A stretch of DNA of 64,000 bases from CADCVT01 sp036389485 (GCA_036389485.1 DASVPR010000040.1:184315-248314), one strand, 5' to 3'. Counted from the stretch's first letter, positions 18,023 to 27,314 are shown. The notes: generated by a model not told the origin, from the letters alone. Numbers and translations are program-made.

Positions 18023-19107
18023 CCGAGCCCTTCGAGCCTGCGGAGGGCCGCCAGAACGGCCTCGCCCCGCAGGCACCCAACCCCGACCAGACCATCCTCG
18101 TCGCGGGGGGCGCCGGCTACATCGGCTGCGTCCTGATCCCCCGCCTGCTCGCCCGCGGCTACCGCGTGCGGCTGCTCGACCGCCTGTACTTCGGCGAGGA
18201 GGCGCTGGCGTCGTTCCGCGACCAGATCGAGCTGGTGGTCGCCGACGTCCGCGACATCCCCGACACGGCCTTCGACGGCGTCGACGGCGTGATCAACCTC
18301 AGCGGCCTGAGCAACGACCCGACCGCCGAGTTCGATCCCGACGCCAACTGGCAGATGAACGCGATCGCGACCGAGACGCTCGGCCAGAAGTGCGTCGAGC
18401 GCGGGATCGAGCGCTACGTCTTCGCCTCCTCCTGCTCGCTGTACGACGGCCTGCCGCCCGGCATGCACGACGAGACCGCGGACATCCAGCCGCGGGCCGC
18501 GTACGCGACCTCCAAGCGCTACGGCGAGGAGGCCCTGCTGAGGCTCGTCGACGACGGCCTGACGCCCGTCCTCCTGCGCAACGGCACCGTCTACGGCTGG
18601 TCGCCGCGGATGCGCTTCGACCTCGTCGTCAACACGTTCGTCAAGGACGCGCTCCTCAATGGCCGCCTGATGCTCCACGGCGGCGGGTGGATGTGGCGCC
18701 CGCTGGTGGACGTCCGCGACGTCTCGGACGCGATGATCGCCGCGTACGAGGCGCCGGCCGAGCTGGTCCGCGGCGAGATCTTCAACGTCCTGCACTCGAA
18801 CTACCAGATCCGCGAGCTGGCGATGCTCGTCGCCGGCACCGTGCAGCTGACCGGCCGCACCGTGTCCCTCGAGGAGGTCCCGGCGCCTCGCCTGACCCGC
18901 GACTACGAGTGCTCGAACGCGAAGCTGTCGACGACGCTCGGCTTCATCCCGCGCCACTCGGTGCTCGAGGCCGCGACCGACCTCGTCCAGCGGATCGAGA
19001 CCCTCGACAAGGCCCAGCTCACCGACCCGCGCCACTACAACATCCGGTGGCTCGAGCTGATGAGCGAGCTCAAGCCGCAGCTCGAGCGGTTCGAGACCGT
19101 CCTGTGA
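18019..19107 (+). CDS. NAD-dependent sugar epimerase/dehydratase (SDR)
   Basis: A 362-residue extended-SDR enzyme. The Rossmann motif is GGAGYIG (30-36) and the active-site Tyr/Lys pair is Y162-ATS-K166, with the catalytic Ser in FASSCSLYD. It resembles UDP-glucose 4-epimerase-like proteins and should act on a nucleotide sugar. GGAG precedes the ATG, which overlaps the previous stop (ATGA). It overlaps rmlD by GTGA, so all three genes of the operon are translationally coupled. Which epimerisation or dehydration it does cannot be said. Confidence 0.85.
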   Translation: MTEPFEPAEGRQNGLAPQAPNPDQTILVAGGAGYIGCVLIPRLLARGYRVRLLDRLYFGEEALASFRDQIELVVADVRDIPDTAFDGVDGVINLSGLSNDPTAEFDPDANWQMNAIATETLGQKCVERGIERYVFASSCSLYDGLPPGMHDETADIQPRAAYATSKRYGEEALLRLVDDGLTPVLLRNGTVYGWSPRMRFDLVVNTFVKDALLNGRLMLHGGGWMWRPLVDVRDVSDAMIAAYEAPAELVRGEIFNVLHSNYQIRELAMLVAGTVQLTGRTVSLEEVPAPRLTRDYECSNAKLSTTLGFIPRHSVLEAATDLVQRIETLDKAQLTDPRHYNIRWLELMSELKPQLERFETVL

Positions 19108-19961
19108 GAGCGCTGATCACGGGCGGCGGCGGCCAGCTCGCGTCCGACCTGCAGAACCTGCTCGGCGACGACGCGGTCGCGCTCTCGCACGCAGAGCTGG
19201 ACATCGACGACCCGCGGCAGGTCGACCGGGCGTTCGAGGAGCACCGCCCGGACGTCGTCTTCAACTGCGCGGCGTTCCACAACGTCGACCAGTGCGAGCG
19301 CGAGCCCGACCAGTCGTGGGCGACGAACGTCCGCGCCGTCATGGAGCTCGCGAAGCGCCCGGCCAAGCTCGTCCACCTCTCGACGAACTACGTCTTCGAC
19401 GGGCGGCGCGAGGAGCCGTACGGCGAGGACGACCTGCCGTCACCCCGCTCCGTGTACGCGCTGACCAAGCTCGGCGGCGAGTACGCGGCGCTCGGCTACG
19501 CGGAGGACTCGCTGGTCGTGCGCAGCGGCGGGCTCTACGGCTTCGCGGGGAACGCGAACAAGGGCGGCAACTTCGTGCAGCGGATGATCGGCCGGGCACG
19601 CGAGCAAGGCCAACTCAAGATGGTCGCCGACCAGCGCCTGCAGCCGACGTTCACGGAGGACCTCGCGAAGGCGCTGATCGAGGCCGCGGAGCGGGACGTC
19701 GCCGGCGTCCTGCACCTGACGAACGAGGGCGCGATGTCCTGGTACGACTTCACCGTCGCGATCATGGAGAACGCGGGGATCGACGTGCCGATCGAGGCCG
19801 GTACGACGACCATCCCCCCCGGCGGCGTCGACCGGCCCCTGAACGGCGTCCTCGCCAGGCCGCGCGCCGATGCGCACGGCCTGACGAAGCTCCGGCCCGT
19901 GACCGACGCGCTCCACGACTACATGGCGCGCGCCGGCCTCTCCGCCGGCGCCACCGCGTAG
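19104..19961 (+). CDS. rmlD: dTDP-4-dehydrorhamnose reductase
   Basis: A 285-residue RmlD/RfbD-type enzyme catalysing the NAD(P)H-dependent last step of dTDP-L-rhamnose synthesis. It has GGGGQLA at residues 7-13, HLSTNYVFDG (91-100), the Y118-xxx-K122 pair in SVYALTK, and FVQRMIGRAREQGQLKMVAD. GTG start overlapping the epimerase stop. The preceding enzyme, RmlC, is encoded 20 kb away at 39254; RmlA and RmlB are not in the window. The 3' end overlaps the convergent hydrolase by 43 nt. Confidence 0.92.
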   Translation: MRALITGGGGQLASDLQNLLGDDAVALSHAELDIDDPRQVDRAFEEHRPDVVFNCAAFHNVDQCEREPDQSWATNVRAVMELAKRPAKLVHLSTNYVFDGRREEPYGEDDLPSPRSVYALTKLGGEYAALGYAEDSLVVRSGGLYGFAGNANKGGNFVQRMIGRAREQGQLKMVADQRLQPTFTEDLAKALIEAAERDVAGVLHLTNEGAMSWYDFTVAIMENAGIDVPIEAGTTTIPPGGVDRPLNGVLARPRADAHGLTKLRPVTDALHDYMARAGLSAGATA

Positions 19962-20533
19962 AGGAACTCGCCTACGGCGGCGCGCAGCGTCGCGTGGTCC
20001 TTCTTCAGGCCGTGGTCGCCGTCGATCTCGACGACGGTGCGGTTCGGGCCCGGACCGGGCATGCCGAAGCGGTCGTTGCGGCCCTGGACGATCAGGACGG
20101 GGACCTCGACCGCATCGAGCTCCTCCTGCCGCGAGGCGCCGCGCGGCGTGATCAGGGGGAACGCGAGGCACAGGACGCCGGCGGCGGCGGTCTGACTAGC
20201 GGTCCGGCAGGCGACGCGCGCGCCGCTCGACCGCCCTCCGGTGACGAGCGGCAGGCCGGCGAACGGGAGAGCCTCGATCGCGGCGATCCACGCCGCGTCG
20301 AGCTGGTTCGCCGGCGCGGGCGACCGGCGGCCCGCGACGCGGTAGGGCTGCTCGACGAGCGCGACGGCCCAGCCGCTGTCGAGGGCCGCGGCGCGCGCGG
20401 CCTTCAGGTCGGGCGCGTTGACCCCGCCGCCCGCGCCGTGGCCGAGGACGAGAGCGCCCCGTGCGTGCTTCACGTGGTCGACGTGGGCGCGCGCGATCCC
20501 GTGAGGCGTCTCGATCTCCACGCGTGGAAGCAT
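19919..20533 (-). CDS. Alpha/beta hydrolase, KANL3/Tex30-like
   Basis: A 204-residue small alpha/beta hydrolase. Motifs are the oxyanion GHGAGGGVNAPDL, the nucleophile elbow GGRSSGARVA (GxSxG), the acid in IVQGRNDRFG and the histidine in GDHGLKK, in canonical order. Proteins of this sort are often annotated as dienelactone-hydrolase-like or KANL3/Tex30-like; substrates are unknown. The start ATG is only 6 nt from the divergent S4-protein ATG, so the two must share promoter DNA. Confidence 0.8.
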   Translation of the reverse strand: MLPRVEIETPHGIARAHVDHVKHARGALVLGHGAGGGVNAPDLKAARAAALDSGWAVALVEQPYRVAGRRSPAPANQLDAAWIAAIEALPFAGLPLVTGGRSSGARVACRTASQTAAAGVLCLAFPLITPRGASRQEELDAVEVPVLIVQGRNDRFGMPGPGPNRTVVEIDGDHGLKKDHATLRAAVGEFLYAVAPAERPARAM

Positions 20534-20539
20534 GGCGGG

Positions 20540-20908
20540 ATGCGCGTCGACAAGTGGCTCTGGGTCGCGCGGCTGATGAAGACGCGCTCCGCCGCCGCGG
20601 AGGCGGTCAATGGCGGGCGCGTCCACGTCAACGGCCGGGCGGTGAAGCCGAGCCGCGAGGTCCGGCCGGGCGACGAGCTCGAGATCACCCGCGGGCCGGC
20701 GCGCCAGACGGTCGTGGTGCGCGGGCTCGCCGAGCGCCGCGGGCCGGCGAGCGAGGCCGCCCTGCTCTACGAGGAGACGCCGGAGAGCCTCGCCGCCCGC
20801 GAGGCGAACCGCGAGCAGCGCCGCCTGGAGAGGCTCGCCGAGCCGGACTTCGGCGGCCGCCCGACGAAGCGCGACCGGCGGAAGCTCGCGCGGCTGCGGC
20901 GGCGGTGA
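20540..20908 (+). CDS. S4-domain RNA-binding protein (Hsp15/RqcP-like)
   Basis: A 122-residue basic protein. An S4 domain fills residues 1-60 (RVDKWLWVARLMKTRSAAAE, GRVHVNGRAVKPS, VRPGDELEI) followed by a charged tail rich in Arg, Glu and Lys. Members such as Hsp15 and RqcP bind the large ribosomal subunit and help recycle or tail stalled nascent-chain complexes. The tail, with RPTKRDRRKLARLRRR, is typical of the family. It stands alone between unrelated genes. Confidence 0.88.
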   Translation: MRVDKWLWVARLMKTRSAAAEAVNGGRVHVNGRAVKPSREVRPGDELEITRGPARQTVVVRGLAERRGPASEAALLYEETPESLAAREANREQRRLERLAEPDFGGRPTKRDRRKLARLRRR

Positions 20909-20934
20909 GCCGCGCGGCTCGGGCGCCGGCGCGC

Positions 20935-21237
20935 CTACGCCGTGCGCCGCTCGATGACGCGGTTCGCCTCGAGGGCCGCCTCGGCGGTCGCCGCGAGCAC
21001 GATCGCCTCGTTGGACTCCTGGCCCTCGATCGCCGACTCGAGGTACGCGTTGATCGCGGGCAGCTGCGGCGACACGGCGAGCCAGAACGCGGCCAGCTCC
21101 TCGGTCGACGCGGCCTCCAGCCTCCGGTCGCGCTCTTCCTCGTCGGCCATCGACCAGGTCCTGATCAGCGGCGCCAACTCGTGCAGCTCAGCGGGAAGAC
21201 GGCCGAGGTCGACCTCGAGCCCCTGGATCTCCTCCAT
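20935..21237 (-). CDS. Small acidic helical protein, unknown function
   Basis: A 100-residue protein that I do not recognise. It is acidic and predicted mostly helical, with no Cys, signal peptide or membrane segment. A central stretch (LIRTWSMADEEERDRRLEAA, then STEELAAFWLAVSPQLPAI) has regular amphipathic spacing. No ribosome binding site precedes the ATG. It may form a helical bundle or coiled coil. Its place between the S4 protein and a hexapeptide acyltransferase gives no functional hint. Confidence 0.6.
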   Translation of the reverse strand: MEEIQGLEVDLGRLPAELHELAPLIRTWSMADEEERDRRLEAASTEELAAFWLAVSPQLPAINAYLESAIEGQESNEAIVLAATAEAALEANRVIERRTA

Positions 21238-21293
21238 GTGTCAACGATGGCAAACGCGCCGGTCGGCTCCGGCGGAAGTGGCGTGAACGGGGC

Positions 21294-21992
21294 TCAGCGG
21301 CGGTCGAGGAGGTCCTCGTCGGGCACCTCGCGGACGACCCGCGCCGGCACGCCCATGACCACCGCGCGCGGCGGCACGTCCTTCGTCACGACCGCCCCCG
21401 CGGCCACGTAGGCCTCCTCGCCGACCTCGACGCCGGGCACGAGCACGGCCCCGCCGCCGATGCGGCACGCGCGGCGCAGCACGGCGCCCGCGAGCGTCCC
21501 GCCGCGGTTCATCGTGTCGTCGTTGGTCGTCACCGCGCGCGGCCCGAGGAACACGTCGTCCTCGACGATGGAGCCCGCGGTGACGTACACGTCGGTCTGG
21601 ATCCGCACGCGCGCGCCGATCGTCACGTCGTTGTCGATCGCGCTGCCGCGGCCGACGACCGTCCCCGCCCCGATCCGCGCACGCTCGCGCACGTACGCCT
21701 GGTCGCCGACGATGACCTCGTCGCCGATCTCCGCCCCGGCGAAGACGACGCAGCCCCAGCAGAACGTCGCCCGCGCGCCCACCACGAGCGGCCCGACCGG
21801 CCGCCCGGCGGCCGCCGACGTGCGCGCGAGCCGCGGCCGCTTGCCGAGCACGACGTCGCCCTCGACCACGCAGCCGTCCCCGAGGACCGTCCCGTCGTGG
21901 AGCGTCACGCGCGGGCCGAGCGTCCACCCCTCGCCGAGCTCGACGTCCGAGCCGAGCATCAGCCCGGCCGCGAGGTTCGACTGGGCGAGCAC
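21294..21992 (-). CDS. Left-handed beta-helix acyltransferase/sugar transferase
   Basis: A 232-residue hexapeptide-repeat protein. From about residue 12 almost every sixth residue is Val, Ile or Leu, with repeats such as VELGEG, IGDEVIVGD and IGAGTVVGRG. The C-terminal ending VAAGAVVTKDVPPRAVVMG plus VPARVV is characteristic of WbbJ/NodL/LacA-like O- or N-acetyltransferases, and NDDTMNRGG fits the WbpD-like group that acetylates nucleotide sugars. Start GTG 21992 is chosen because TAGACT lies 8 nt upstream. Role in surface glycan synthesis is likely. Confidence 0.85.
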   Translation of the reverse strand: MLAQSNLAAGLMLGSDVELGEGWTLGPRVTLHDGTVLGDGCVVEGDVVLGKRPRLARTSAAAGRPVGPLVVGARATFCWGCVVFAGAEIGDEVIVGDQAYVRERARIGAGTVVGRGSAIDNDVTIGARVRIQTDVYVTAGSIVEDDVFLGPRAVTTNDDTMNRGGTLAGAVLRRACRIGGGAVLVPGVEVGEEAYVAAGAVVTKDVPPRAVVMGVPARVVREVPDEDLLDRR

Positions 21993-22000
21993 GGCGCGCG

Positions 22001-22006
22001 AGTCTA
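22001..22006 (-). promoter_or_regulatory. -10 box for the acyltransferase gene
   Basis: TAGACT on the minus strand, 8 nt before GTG 21992. It fits the leaderless pattern seen at other genes here. The 100 nt on to 22106 show no other clear element. Confidence 0.45.
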
Positions 22007-22106
22007 GTGCTAGGCGCCGTCGTTTCGTCCGGCACGACAAAGCGCCGCGCCGCCCTTTGCCGCACCGAACAACTCGCGCGGCGGCCGGCGGTGTGATCCT
22101 GTGCGC

Positions 22107-24056
22107 ATGGGCGGGAGGACCTGTGCGGCCGTGCTCGCCGGGGTGGCGCTGGCGGCCGGCGCGGCGCCCGCATCGGCCGCCGAGGTCGAGACGCTGCCGT
22201 TCGAGGCGATCGCCGACGACGGCGCCACGCTGCGCGGCCACGTCTTCCTACCGAAGCAGGCGCCCCGGCCGCTCGGGACGGTGCTCTCGTTCAGCCCGTA
22301 CTTCTACGGCGCCGGCGCCGAGTTCGAGGGGACCGACGAGCAGGCCGACAACGACGAGGTCGCGTTCCTGCTCGACGCCGGCTTCGCCTACGCGGCCGTC
22401 AACCTGCGCGGCACCGGCCACAGCGACGGGTGCATGCGGTTCGGCGACGAGCGCGACTGGCGCGACGCGGCCACCGTCATCCAGGCGATCGCCGCGCAGC
22501 CGTGGAGCAACGGCAGCGTCGGCATGTACGGCCACAGCTTCCCGGCCTGGTCGCAGATGATGGCGATGGCCGCCGATCCGCCGGCGCTGAAGGCGATCGT
22601 GCCGACGAGCGGCGCGTTCGACCTGTGGTCGCTGCTGATGCGGCGCGGAGCGCCGCTCAACGCCGAGGGCAGCACCGCGTTCGGGCCCATCTTCACCGCG
22701 GTGACCCGGCCGACCGACGAGGCGGTGGCCAACCACATCTGCCCGGAGCTCCTCGACTGGTACCAGTCGTTCTCGGAGAACTCCAACAGCGGCGACCGCA
22801 CCGACTTCTACCGCGCTCGTGACCTGCGCGAGCGCGTGTCCGGCAGCCGCGTCCCGATGATGGGGTCGCTGGGCATCATCTCGGGGATCAACGACGGCCA
22901 CACGCTGCAGTTCGAGGGCATGTGGGATCGGCTGCGCCACGACCGCACGCGCTTCGTGCTCGGCCAGTGGAGCCACGAGATCCCGACCTCGCACAAGGAG
23001 GACTGGCGAAGCCAGGTCGTCGGCTGGTTCGACCACTACCTCCGCGGCGGCCCCGAGACGGTCCCCGGCGGCGTCGTCGAGTACCAGGACGACGCGTTCG
23101 ACTGGCACGTGACCGACCGCTGGCCCCCGCTCGCGCGCACGCAGACGCTCCAGCTGTCGGGCGACGAGGTCGTGCCGCAGGGGGAGCGCGCCGAGCCGGT
23201 CGACGCGAGCTTCCAGTCGGCGGACAACGACCCCGGCCTGCGGACGGATCAGCCCGACGAGCAGACCCGGCTCTACAACTCGACCTGCGGCCCGCACCAG
23301 GCCCTCTTCGTCTCGCGCCCGCTCGCGGAGGACGCGCTCCTGGCCGGCAACTTCGACCTCGACCTCGAGCTGTCGAGCACGCTGCCCGGCGGCAACCTGT
23401 CGGTCTTCCTGTGGCGCACGACCGGGGACGGGTCGTGCCCGGACCAGACCGCCACGTGGTTCGGCCGCGCGCTGATGGACCTCCGCCACTGGGAGACGCC
23501 CGGCGAGAGCAGGGACTTCCCGGTCGGGGAGCCCACGCACGTGCGCTTCCGCAGCCACCCGTTCGCGGCCCGCGTGCGCAAGGGGGAGCGCATCGTCGTC
23601 GCCGTCGGCGGTGGGTCCTCGGAGATCGAGCCGGACCCGCGCCACCCCGTGATCACGATCACCGGCGGGTCGCTCGCGCTGCCGGTGCCGACCACCGCCG
23701 GCGAGAGCCCGGCGGGCGGCGGCGGCTCGCCGCCCGGCGCCGAGGCCGGGCCGCCGCTGCGCTTCGAGCCGCCGGCGCCCAGCGCACGGCGCCGCTGTGC
23801 CAGCCGGCGTCGCTTCCCGATCCGGCTGCGCCGGTCGTTCGCACGCGCCCGCGTGACGGTCGGCGGCCGCCGCGTGCGCGTCTCGCGGCGGCGCGGCCGG
23901 CTGCGCGCGGTGGTGGACCTCCGCGGCATGCCGCGCAGGACCGTCCGCGTTCGGATCGTCGGCGTCACGCGCGGCGGAAGGCGTATCGTCGCGACCCGCA
24001 GCTACAGGCCCTGCGCGAAGAAGCGCAGGACGTCCAGGAGGTGGCAGCGCTCATGA
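22107..24056 (+). CDS. Secreted S15/CocE-family hydrolase with basic C-terminal domain
   Basis: A 649-residue exported hydrolase of the CocE/X-Pro dipeptidyl-peptidase class. Signal peptide about 1-25 (AGVALAAGAAPASAAE). Catalytic residues: S144 in GMYGHSFPAW, Asp in SGINDGHT, His in GQWSHEIP. The jelly-roll region (about 360-540) follows. The final ~75 residues form a Cys-bounded, Arg-rich domain (DNA 23796-24014) shared with two unrelated proteins downstream. GTG 22101 is an alternative start. The next gene overlaps by ATGA. The substrate (peptide, ester or amide) is unknown. Confidence 0.85.
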   Translation: MGGRTCAAVLAGVALAAGAAPASAAEVETLPFEAIADDGATLRGHVFLPKQAPRPLGTVLSFSPYFYGAGAEFEGTDEQADNDEVAFLLDAGFAYAAVNLRGTGHSDGCMRFGDERDWRDAATVIQAIAAQPWSNGSVGMYGHSFPAWSQMMAMAADPPALKAIVPTSGAFDLWSLLMRRGAPLNAEGSTAFGPIFTAVTRPTDEAVANHICPELLDWYQSFSENSNSGDRTDFYRARDLRERVSGSRVPMMGSLGIISGINDGHTLQFEGMWDRLRHDRTRFVLGQWSHEIPTSHKEDWRSQVVGWFDHYLRGGPETVPGGVVEYQDDAFDWHVTDRWPPLARTQTLQLSGDEVVPQGERAEPVDASFQSADNDPGLRTDQPDEQTRLYNSTCGPHQALFVSRPLAEDALLAGNFDLDLELSSTLPGGNLSVFLWRTTGDGSCPDQTATWFGRALMDLRHWETPGESRDFPVGEPTHVRFRSHPFAARVRKGERIVVAVGGGSSEIEPDPRHPVITITGGSLALPVPTTAGESPAGGGGSPPGAEAGPPLRFEPPAPSARRRCASRRRFPIRLRRSFARARVTVGGRRVRVSRRRGRLRAVVDLRGMPRRTVRVRIVGVTRGGRRIVATRSYRPCAKKRRTSRRWQRS

Positions 24057-25945
24057 GGGGGATCTCGAGGCGCGGCGCTCTCGCGCTCGCCGTCGTGCTC
24101 GCCGGCTCGACGGCCGGCGGTCTGCTCGCGCTGCCGGCCGACGAGCCGGAGACGCCGCTCGAGCGGCACGCCGAGCAGGAGGAGCACGAAGAGGAGCTGA
24201 TGGAGCACATGCGGCTCCAGGCCCCGCCCGACGGCGGCGGGCGCTACGACGGGCCGCCCTACGACAGCAAGAACACGGACGGTCAGGCCGGCTCCGGCGG
24301 CCGCGCGGTCGCGTACCGGTCCGGCGGGCGCGTGGACGAGTCCGCCGAAGCGCGGTCCCTCGCCCCCGAGTCGCGGCTGTGGCGCACGGGGTACGGCTCG
24401 TGGGAGCCCACGATCGGCATCAACCGCGCGGGCACCGTCTTCTTCAGCGCGCGCAACACGAACGCCGACCCCGGCGTGGCGCTCTCCCGCGACGGCGGGC
24501 GCACGTGGGAGCGCAGCGTCCCGCCGCAGCACCAGGCCAGCCTCGACCCGTACATCTGGGTCGACGAGAACACGGGCAGCATCTTCGCCAGCGACATCGA
24601 CCCGCCGGTGACGTGCACGCCGATCTCGCGCAGCGACGACGAGGGGAAGACGTGGCGCTACAGCCGCGCGTGCGGGGTCACCGACCACCAGAACCACTTC
24701 GGCGGCCCGCCGCCGCCGGGCGGCGCGCAGCCCTCCGGCTATCCGAACGTCCTCTACTACTGCGCGATCAGCGGGGGGACGCTCTCGGACTCGTCCACGT
24801 TCACGGGCTGCCTGAAGTCGCTCGACGGCGGCGTCGTCTGGACGATCACCGGCGACCCCGCCTACCCGCCGAAGACCGACGAGGAGCAGACGTACTGCGA
24901 CGGCGCGGGCGCCCACGGGATCGTCGCGCCGAACGGCAACGTGCTCGTGCCGCGCGGCTGGTGCGGCCCGCCGATGATCGCCGTCAGCGAGGACGAGGGC
25001 GCGACGTGGACGCGGCGCCGCGTGTCGCCCCGCGACATGGCGCCGTTCGAGCACGAGACGACGGTCGCCGCCGACACCGCGGGCAACCTCTACTACGGCT
25101 TCGTCGCCGACGACTACAAGCCGTACCTCGTCATCTCGCGCGACGGCGGGAACACGTGGGGCGAGGAGCGCGAGCTGACGCCGCCCGGGGTCGCGCGCGT
25201 CGCCGGCTTCGCGATCCACGCCGACGCCGGCGACCCCGGCCGCCTCGCGGTCGTGTTCATGGGCACCGGCGACGCCGAGCCGAACGAGAACACGGTCTGG
25301 AGCGCGTACATGGTCACGAGCCACGACGCGCTGTCGGCCGACCCGCTCTTCTTCGCCGCGCCGGCCAACGACCCGGCGACGAACGCGCTGTGGAAGGGCA
25401 GCGACTGCGGCCCGCTGCGCTGCGGGAACATCGGCGACTTCCTCGACGTCGAGATCGGGCCGGACGGCGCGGTGTGGACCGCGCTCGTCGACAGCTGCCC
25501 GGGCGACGACGAGTGCATCCTCGACCTGACGATCACCACGCCGCGCGGCGAGGGCGTCGTCGGCCAGCTCGTCGGAGGCGAGCCGCTGGTCGGGACGACG
25601 GAGGAGCAGCGGCCCGAGGTCGTGCTGCCGCCCGCGTCCGACGCGGCCCCGCCCGCGCCCGGCGCGCCGCGCGGCGCGCCGTGCCGCAGCCGCCGCCGGT
25701 TCGTCATCCGTCTGCGCGAGCCCAAGCGCGGCCGGATCGTGTCGGCGAAGGTCTACGTGAACGGCAAGCGCGTGCGCGTGATCCGCGGGAAGCGGCTGCG
25801 CGCGAGGGTGAACCTTCGCGGGCTGCCGAAGGGTCGCTACACGGTGAAGGTCGTCGTGGTCACGAGCACCGGCCGCCGGATCACCGAGAAGCGGCGCTAC
25901 CGGACGTGCGCGCCGGCGCGGGGGAAGGGGCGGCTGCGGTCGTGA
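24053..25945 (+). CDS. Secreted BNR/sialidase-like propeller with basic C-terminal domain
   Basis: A 630-residue exported protein. After the signal peptide comes a His/Glu-rich segment, then a propeller with at least four Asp-box repeats (SRDGGRTWE, SDDEGKTW, SEDEGATW, SRDGGNTWG) of the BNR/sialidase/VPS10 fold. Several Cys residues suggest disulfides outside the cell. The clear sialidase Arg triad is not evident, so binding or a different hydrolysis may be its role. The last ~76 residues (DNA 25682-25909) carry the same Cys-bounded domain as the preceding hydrolase. It overlaps that gene by ATGA. Confidence 0.78.
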   Translation: MRGISRRGALALAVVLAGSTAGGLLALPADEPETPLERHAEQEEHEEELMEHMRLQAPPDGGGRYDGPPYDSKNTDGQAGSGGRAVAYRSGGRVDESAEARSLAPESRLWRTGYGSWEPTIGINRAGTVFFSARNTNADPGVALSRDGGRTWERSVPPQHQASLDPYIWVDENTGSIFASDIDPPVTCTPISRSDDEGKTWRYSRACGVTDHQNHFGGPPPPGGAQPSGYPNVLYYCAISGGTLSDSSTFTGCLKSLDGGVVWTITGDPAYPPKTDEEQTYCDGAGAHGIVAPNGNVLVPRGWCGPPMIAVSEDEGATWTRRRVSPRDMAPFEHETTVAADTAGNLYYGFVADDYKPYLVISRDGGNTWGEERELTPPGVARVAGFAIHADAGDPGRLAVVFMGTGDAEPNENTVWSAYMVTSHDALSADPLFFAAPANDPATNALWKGSDCGPLRCGNIGDFLDVEIGPDGAVWTALVDSCPGDDECILDLTITTPRGEGVVGQLVGGEPLVGTTEEQRPEVVLPPASDAAPPAPGAPRGAPCRSRRRFVIRLREPKRGRIVSAKVYVNGKRVRVIRGKRLRARVNLRGLPKGRYTVKVVVVTSTGRRITEKRRYRTCAPARGKGRLRS

Positions 25946-26004
25946 GGGGCGCGGTCGTCGTGAGGGGCGCGGTCGGCCGCGGGGGGCGGCTGCGGTCGTG
26001 AGGG
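25927..26004. repeat. 22-bp direct repeat at a gene junction
   Basis: GGGGCGGCTGCGGTCGTGAG plus GG occurs at 25927-25948 and again at 25983-26004. Between them a shorter GTGAGGGGCGCGGTCG-like unit also repeats. The copies span the end of the propeller gene and the start of the FAD oxidoreductase gene, so local duplication created this junction. Confidence 0.75.
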
Positions 26005-27314
26005 TGGCGGTCGTGGGCGGCGGCGTGATCGGGCTCGCGGCGGCGTGGTCGCTGGCGCGCCGCGGCGCGGAGGTCACGGTGGTCGAGCGGGAGCGCTGCG
26101 GGGCGGGGGCCTCGGCGGGGAACGCCGGCTGGGTCACGCCGGGTCTGTCGGCGCCGATCCCGGCGCCGGGCGTCATGCGCCAGGCCGCGCGGTGGATGCT
26201 CGACGCCGACAGCCCGCTGCTCGTCCGCCCCCGCGCGAGCCTCGACTTCCTGCGCTGGAGCGCGCGGTTCGCGCGCAGCTGCCGCGCGGGCGCGCACCGC
26301 GCCGGCACCGCCGCGACGCTCGCCCTCGCACGCGAGACGACGTCCCTCTTCGACCTGCTCGCCGAGGAGGGCGTCGAGTTCGAGATGCACGAGGACGGCC
26401 TGCTCTACCTCGTGCGCGACGAGCGCCACCTCGACGAGTGGCTCGCGGCGTACGCGCTGCTCGAGGAGCTCGGCTTCGACGGCGAGATCACGCCGCTCGA
26501 CCGCGCGGGCGTCGCGGCCGTCGAGCCGGCCGCCGGCGAGGCGGTCGTCGCGGGCCTGCTGGCGGGTCGCGAGCGCCACGTGCGGCCCGAGACGCTGACC
26601 GCCGGCCTGATGGCCGACCTCCGCCGCCGGGGCGTCGCGATCGAGGAGGGCGTCGAGGTGCGCGGGCTCGGCCCGACCGGCGACGGCGGCTGGCTGGTCT
26701 ACGCGTCCGGCGGCGCGCTCGACGCCGATCGGGTCGTGGTCGCGGCGGGCGTCTGGTCGTCGGAGCTGCTGCGCGGCTGCGGCGTCCGCGTCCCGCTCGA
26801 GGCGGCCAAGGGCTACAGCGTGACCGCGCGCGGGCCCGACCCGCTGCCGCGGCGGCCGCTCTACTTGACCGAGGCGAAGGTCGGCGCGAGCCCGTATGCC
26901 GACGGCACGCTGCGCATCGCCGGCACGCTCGAGCTCGCCGGTATCGACTTGGACCTCAACGGGCGCAGGGTCGACGCCGTCGCGCGCAACGCCCGCGACT
27001 ACCTGCGCGACTGGCGACCGGAGGGCGCCCGCCGCGACTGGTGCGGCCTGCGCCCGCTCGCGCCGGACGGGCTGCCCGTCGTCGGCGAGGCCCGGCCGGG
27101 GCTGTTCGTCGCGACCGGCCACGCGATGCTCGGCGTCACGCTCGCGCCCGCGACCGGTGAGGCGCTCGCCGGCCCGGTGCTGGGCGAGGAGGAGCTGGCG
27201 CCGGCGCTGGCGCCGCTCGGCCCGGCGCGCTTCGACCGCGCGGCTCCGACCAACGGGGAGGTGGAACGGTGGGGACACGATCGACGCGACTCGCGCGTGG
27301 TGGTGGGACGGTGA
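25998..27314 (+). CDS. D-amino-acid dehydrogenase-like FAD oxidoreductase
   Basis: A 438-residue DAO-superfamily flavoprotein, closest in layout to DadA. The FAD-binding motif is VVGGGVIGLAAAWSLARRGA (residues 4-23), and GAGASAGNAGWVTPG is the DadA-type second motif. The end has WCGLRPLAPDGLPVVG and a TGHAMLGVTLAPATG FAD-binding tail. It would oxidise a D-amino acid or a related amine and pass electrons to the respiratory chain. No signal peptide. GTG start lies inside a small duplication. It overlaps the next gene by GTGA, although that protein is exported. Confidence 0.85.
   Translation: MRVAVVGGGVIGLAAAWSLARRGAEVTVVERERCGAGASAGNAGWVTPGLSAPIPAPGVMRQAARWMLDADSPLLVRPRASLDFLRWSARFARSCRAGAHRAGTAATLALARETTSLFDLLAEEGVEFEMHEDGLLYLVRDERHLDEWLAAYALLEELGFDGEITPLDRAGVAAVEPAAGEAVVAGLLAGRERHVRPETLTAGLMADLRRRGVAIEEGVEVRGLGPTGDGGWLVYASGGALDADRVVVAAGVWSSELLRGCGVRVPLEAAKGYSVTARGPDPLPRRPLYLTEAKVGASPYADGTLRIAGTLELAGIDLDLNGRRVDAVARNARDYLRDWRPEGARRDWCGLRPLAPDGLPVVGEARPGLFVATGHAMLGVTLAPATGEALAGPVLGEEELAPALAPLGPARFDRAAPTNGEVERWGHDRRDSRVVVGR

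Noticed and set aside
21248..21293. A small plus-strand frame between the helical protein and the acyltransferase genes.
   Set aside because: It runs antisense into the acyltransferase with low-complexity Ser/Arg content and no ribosome binding site.
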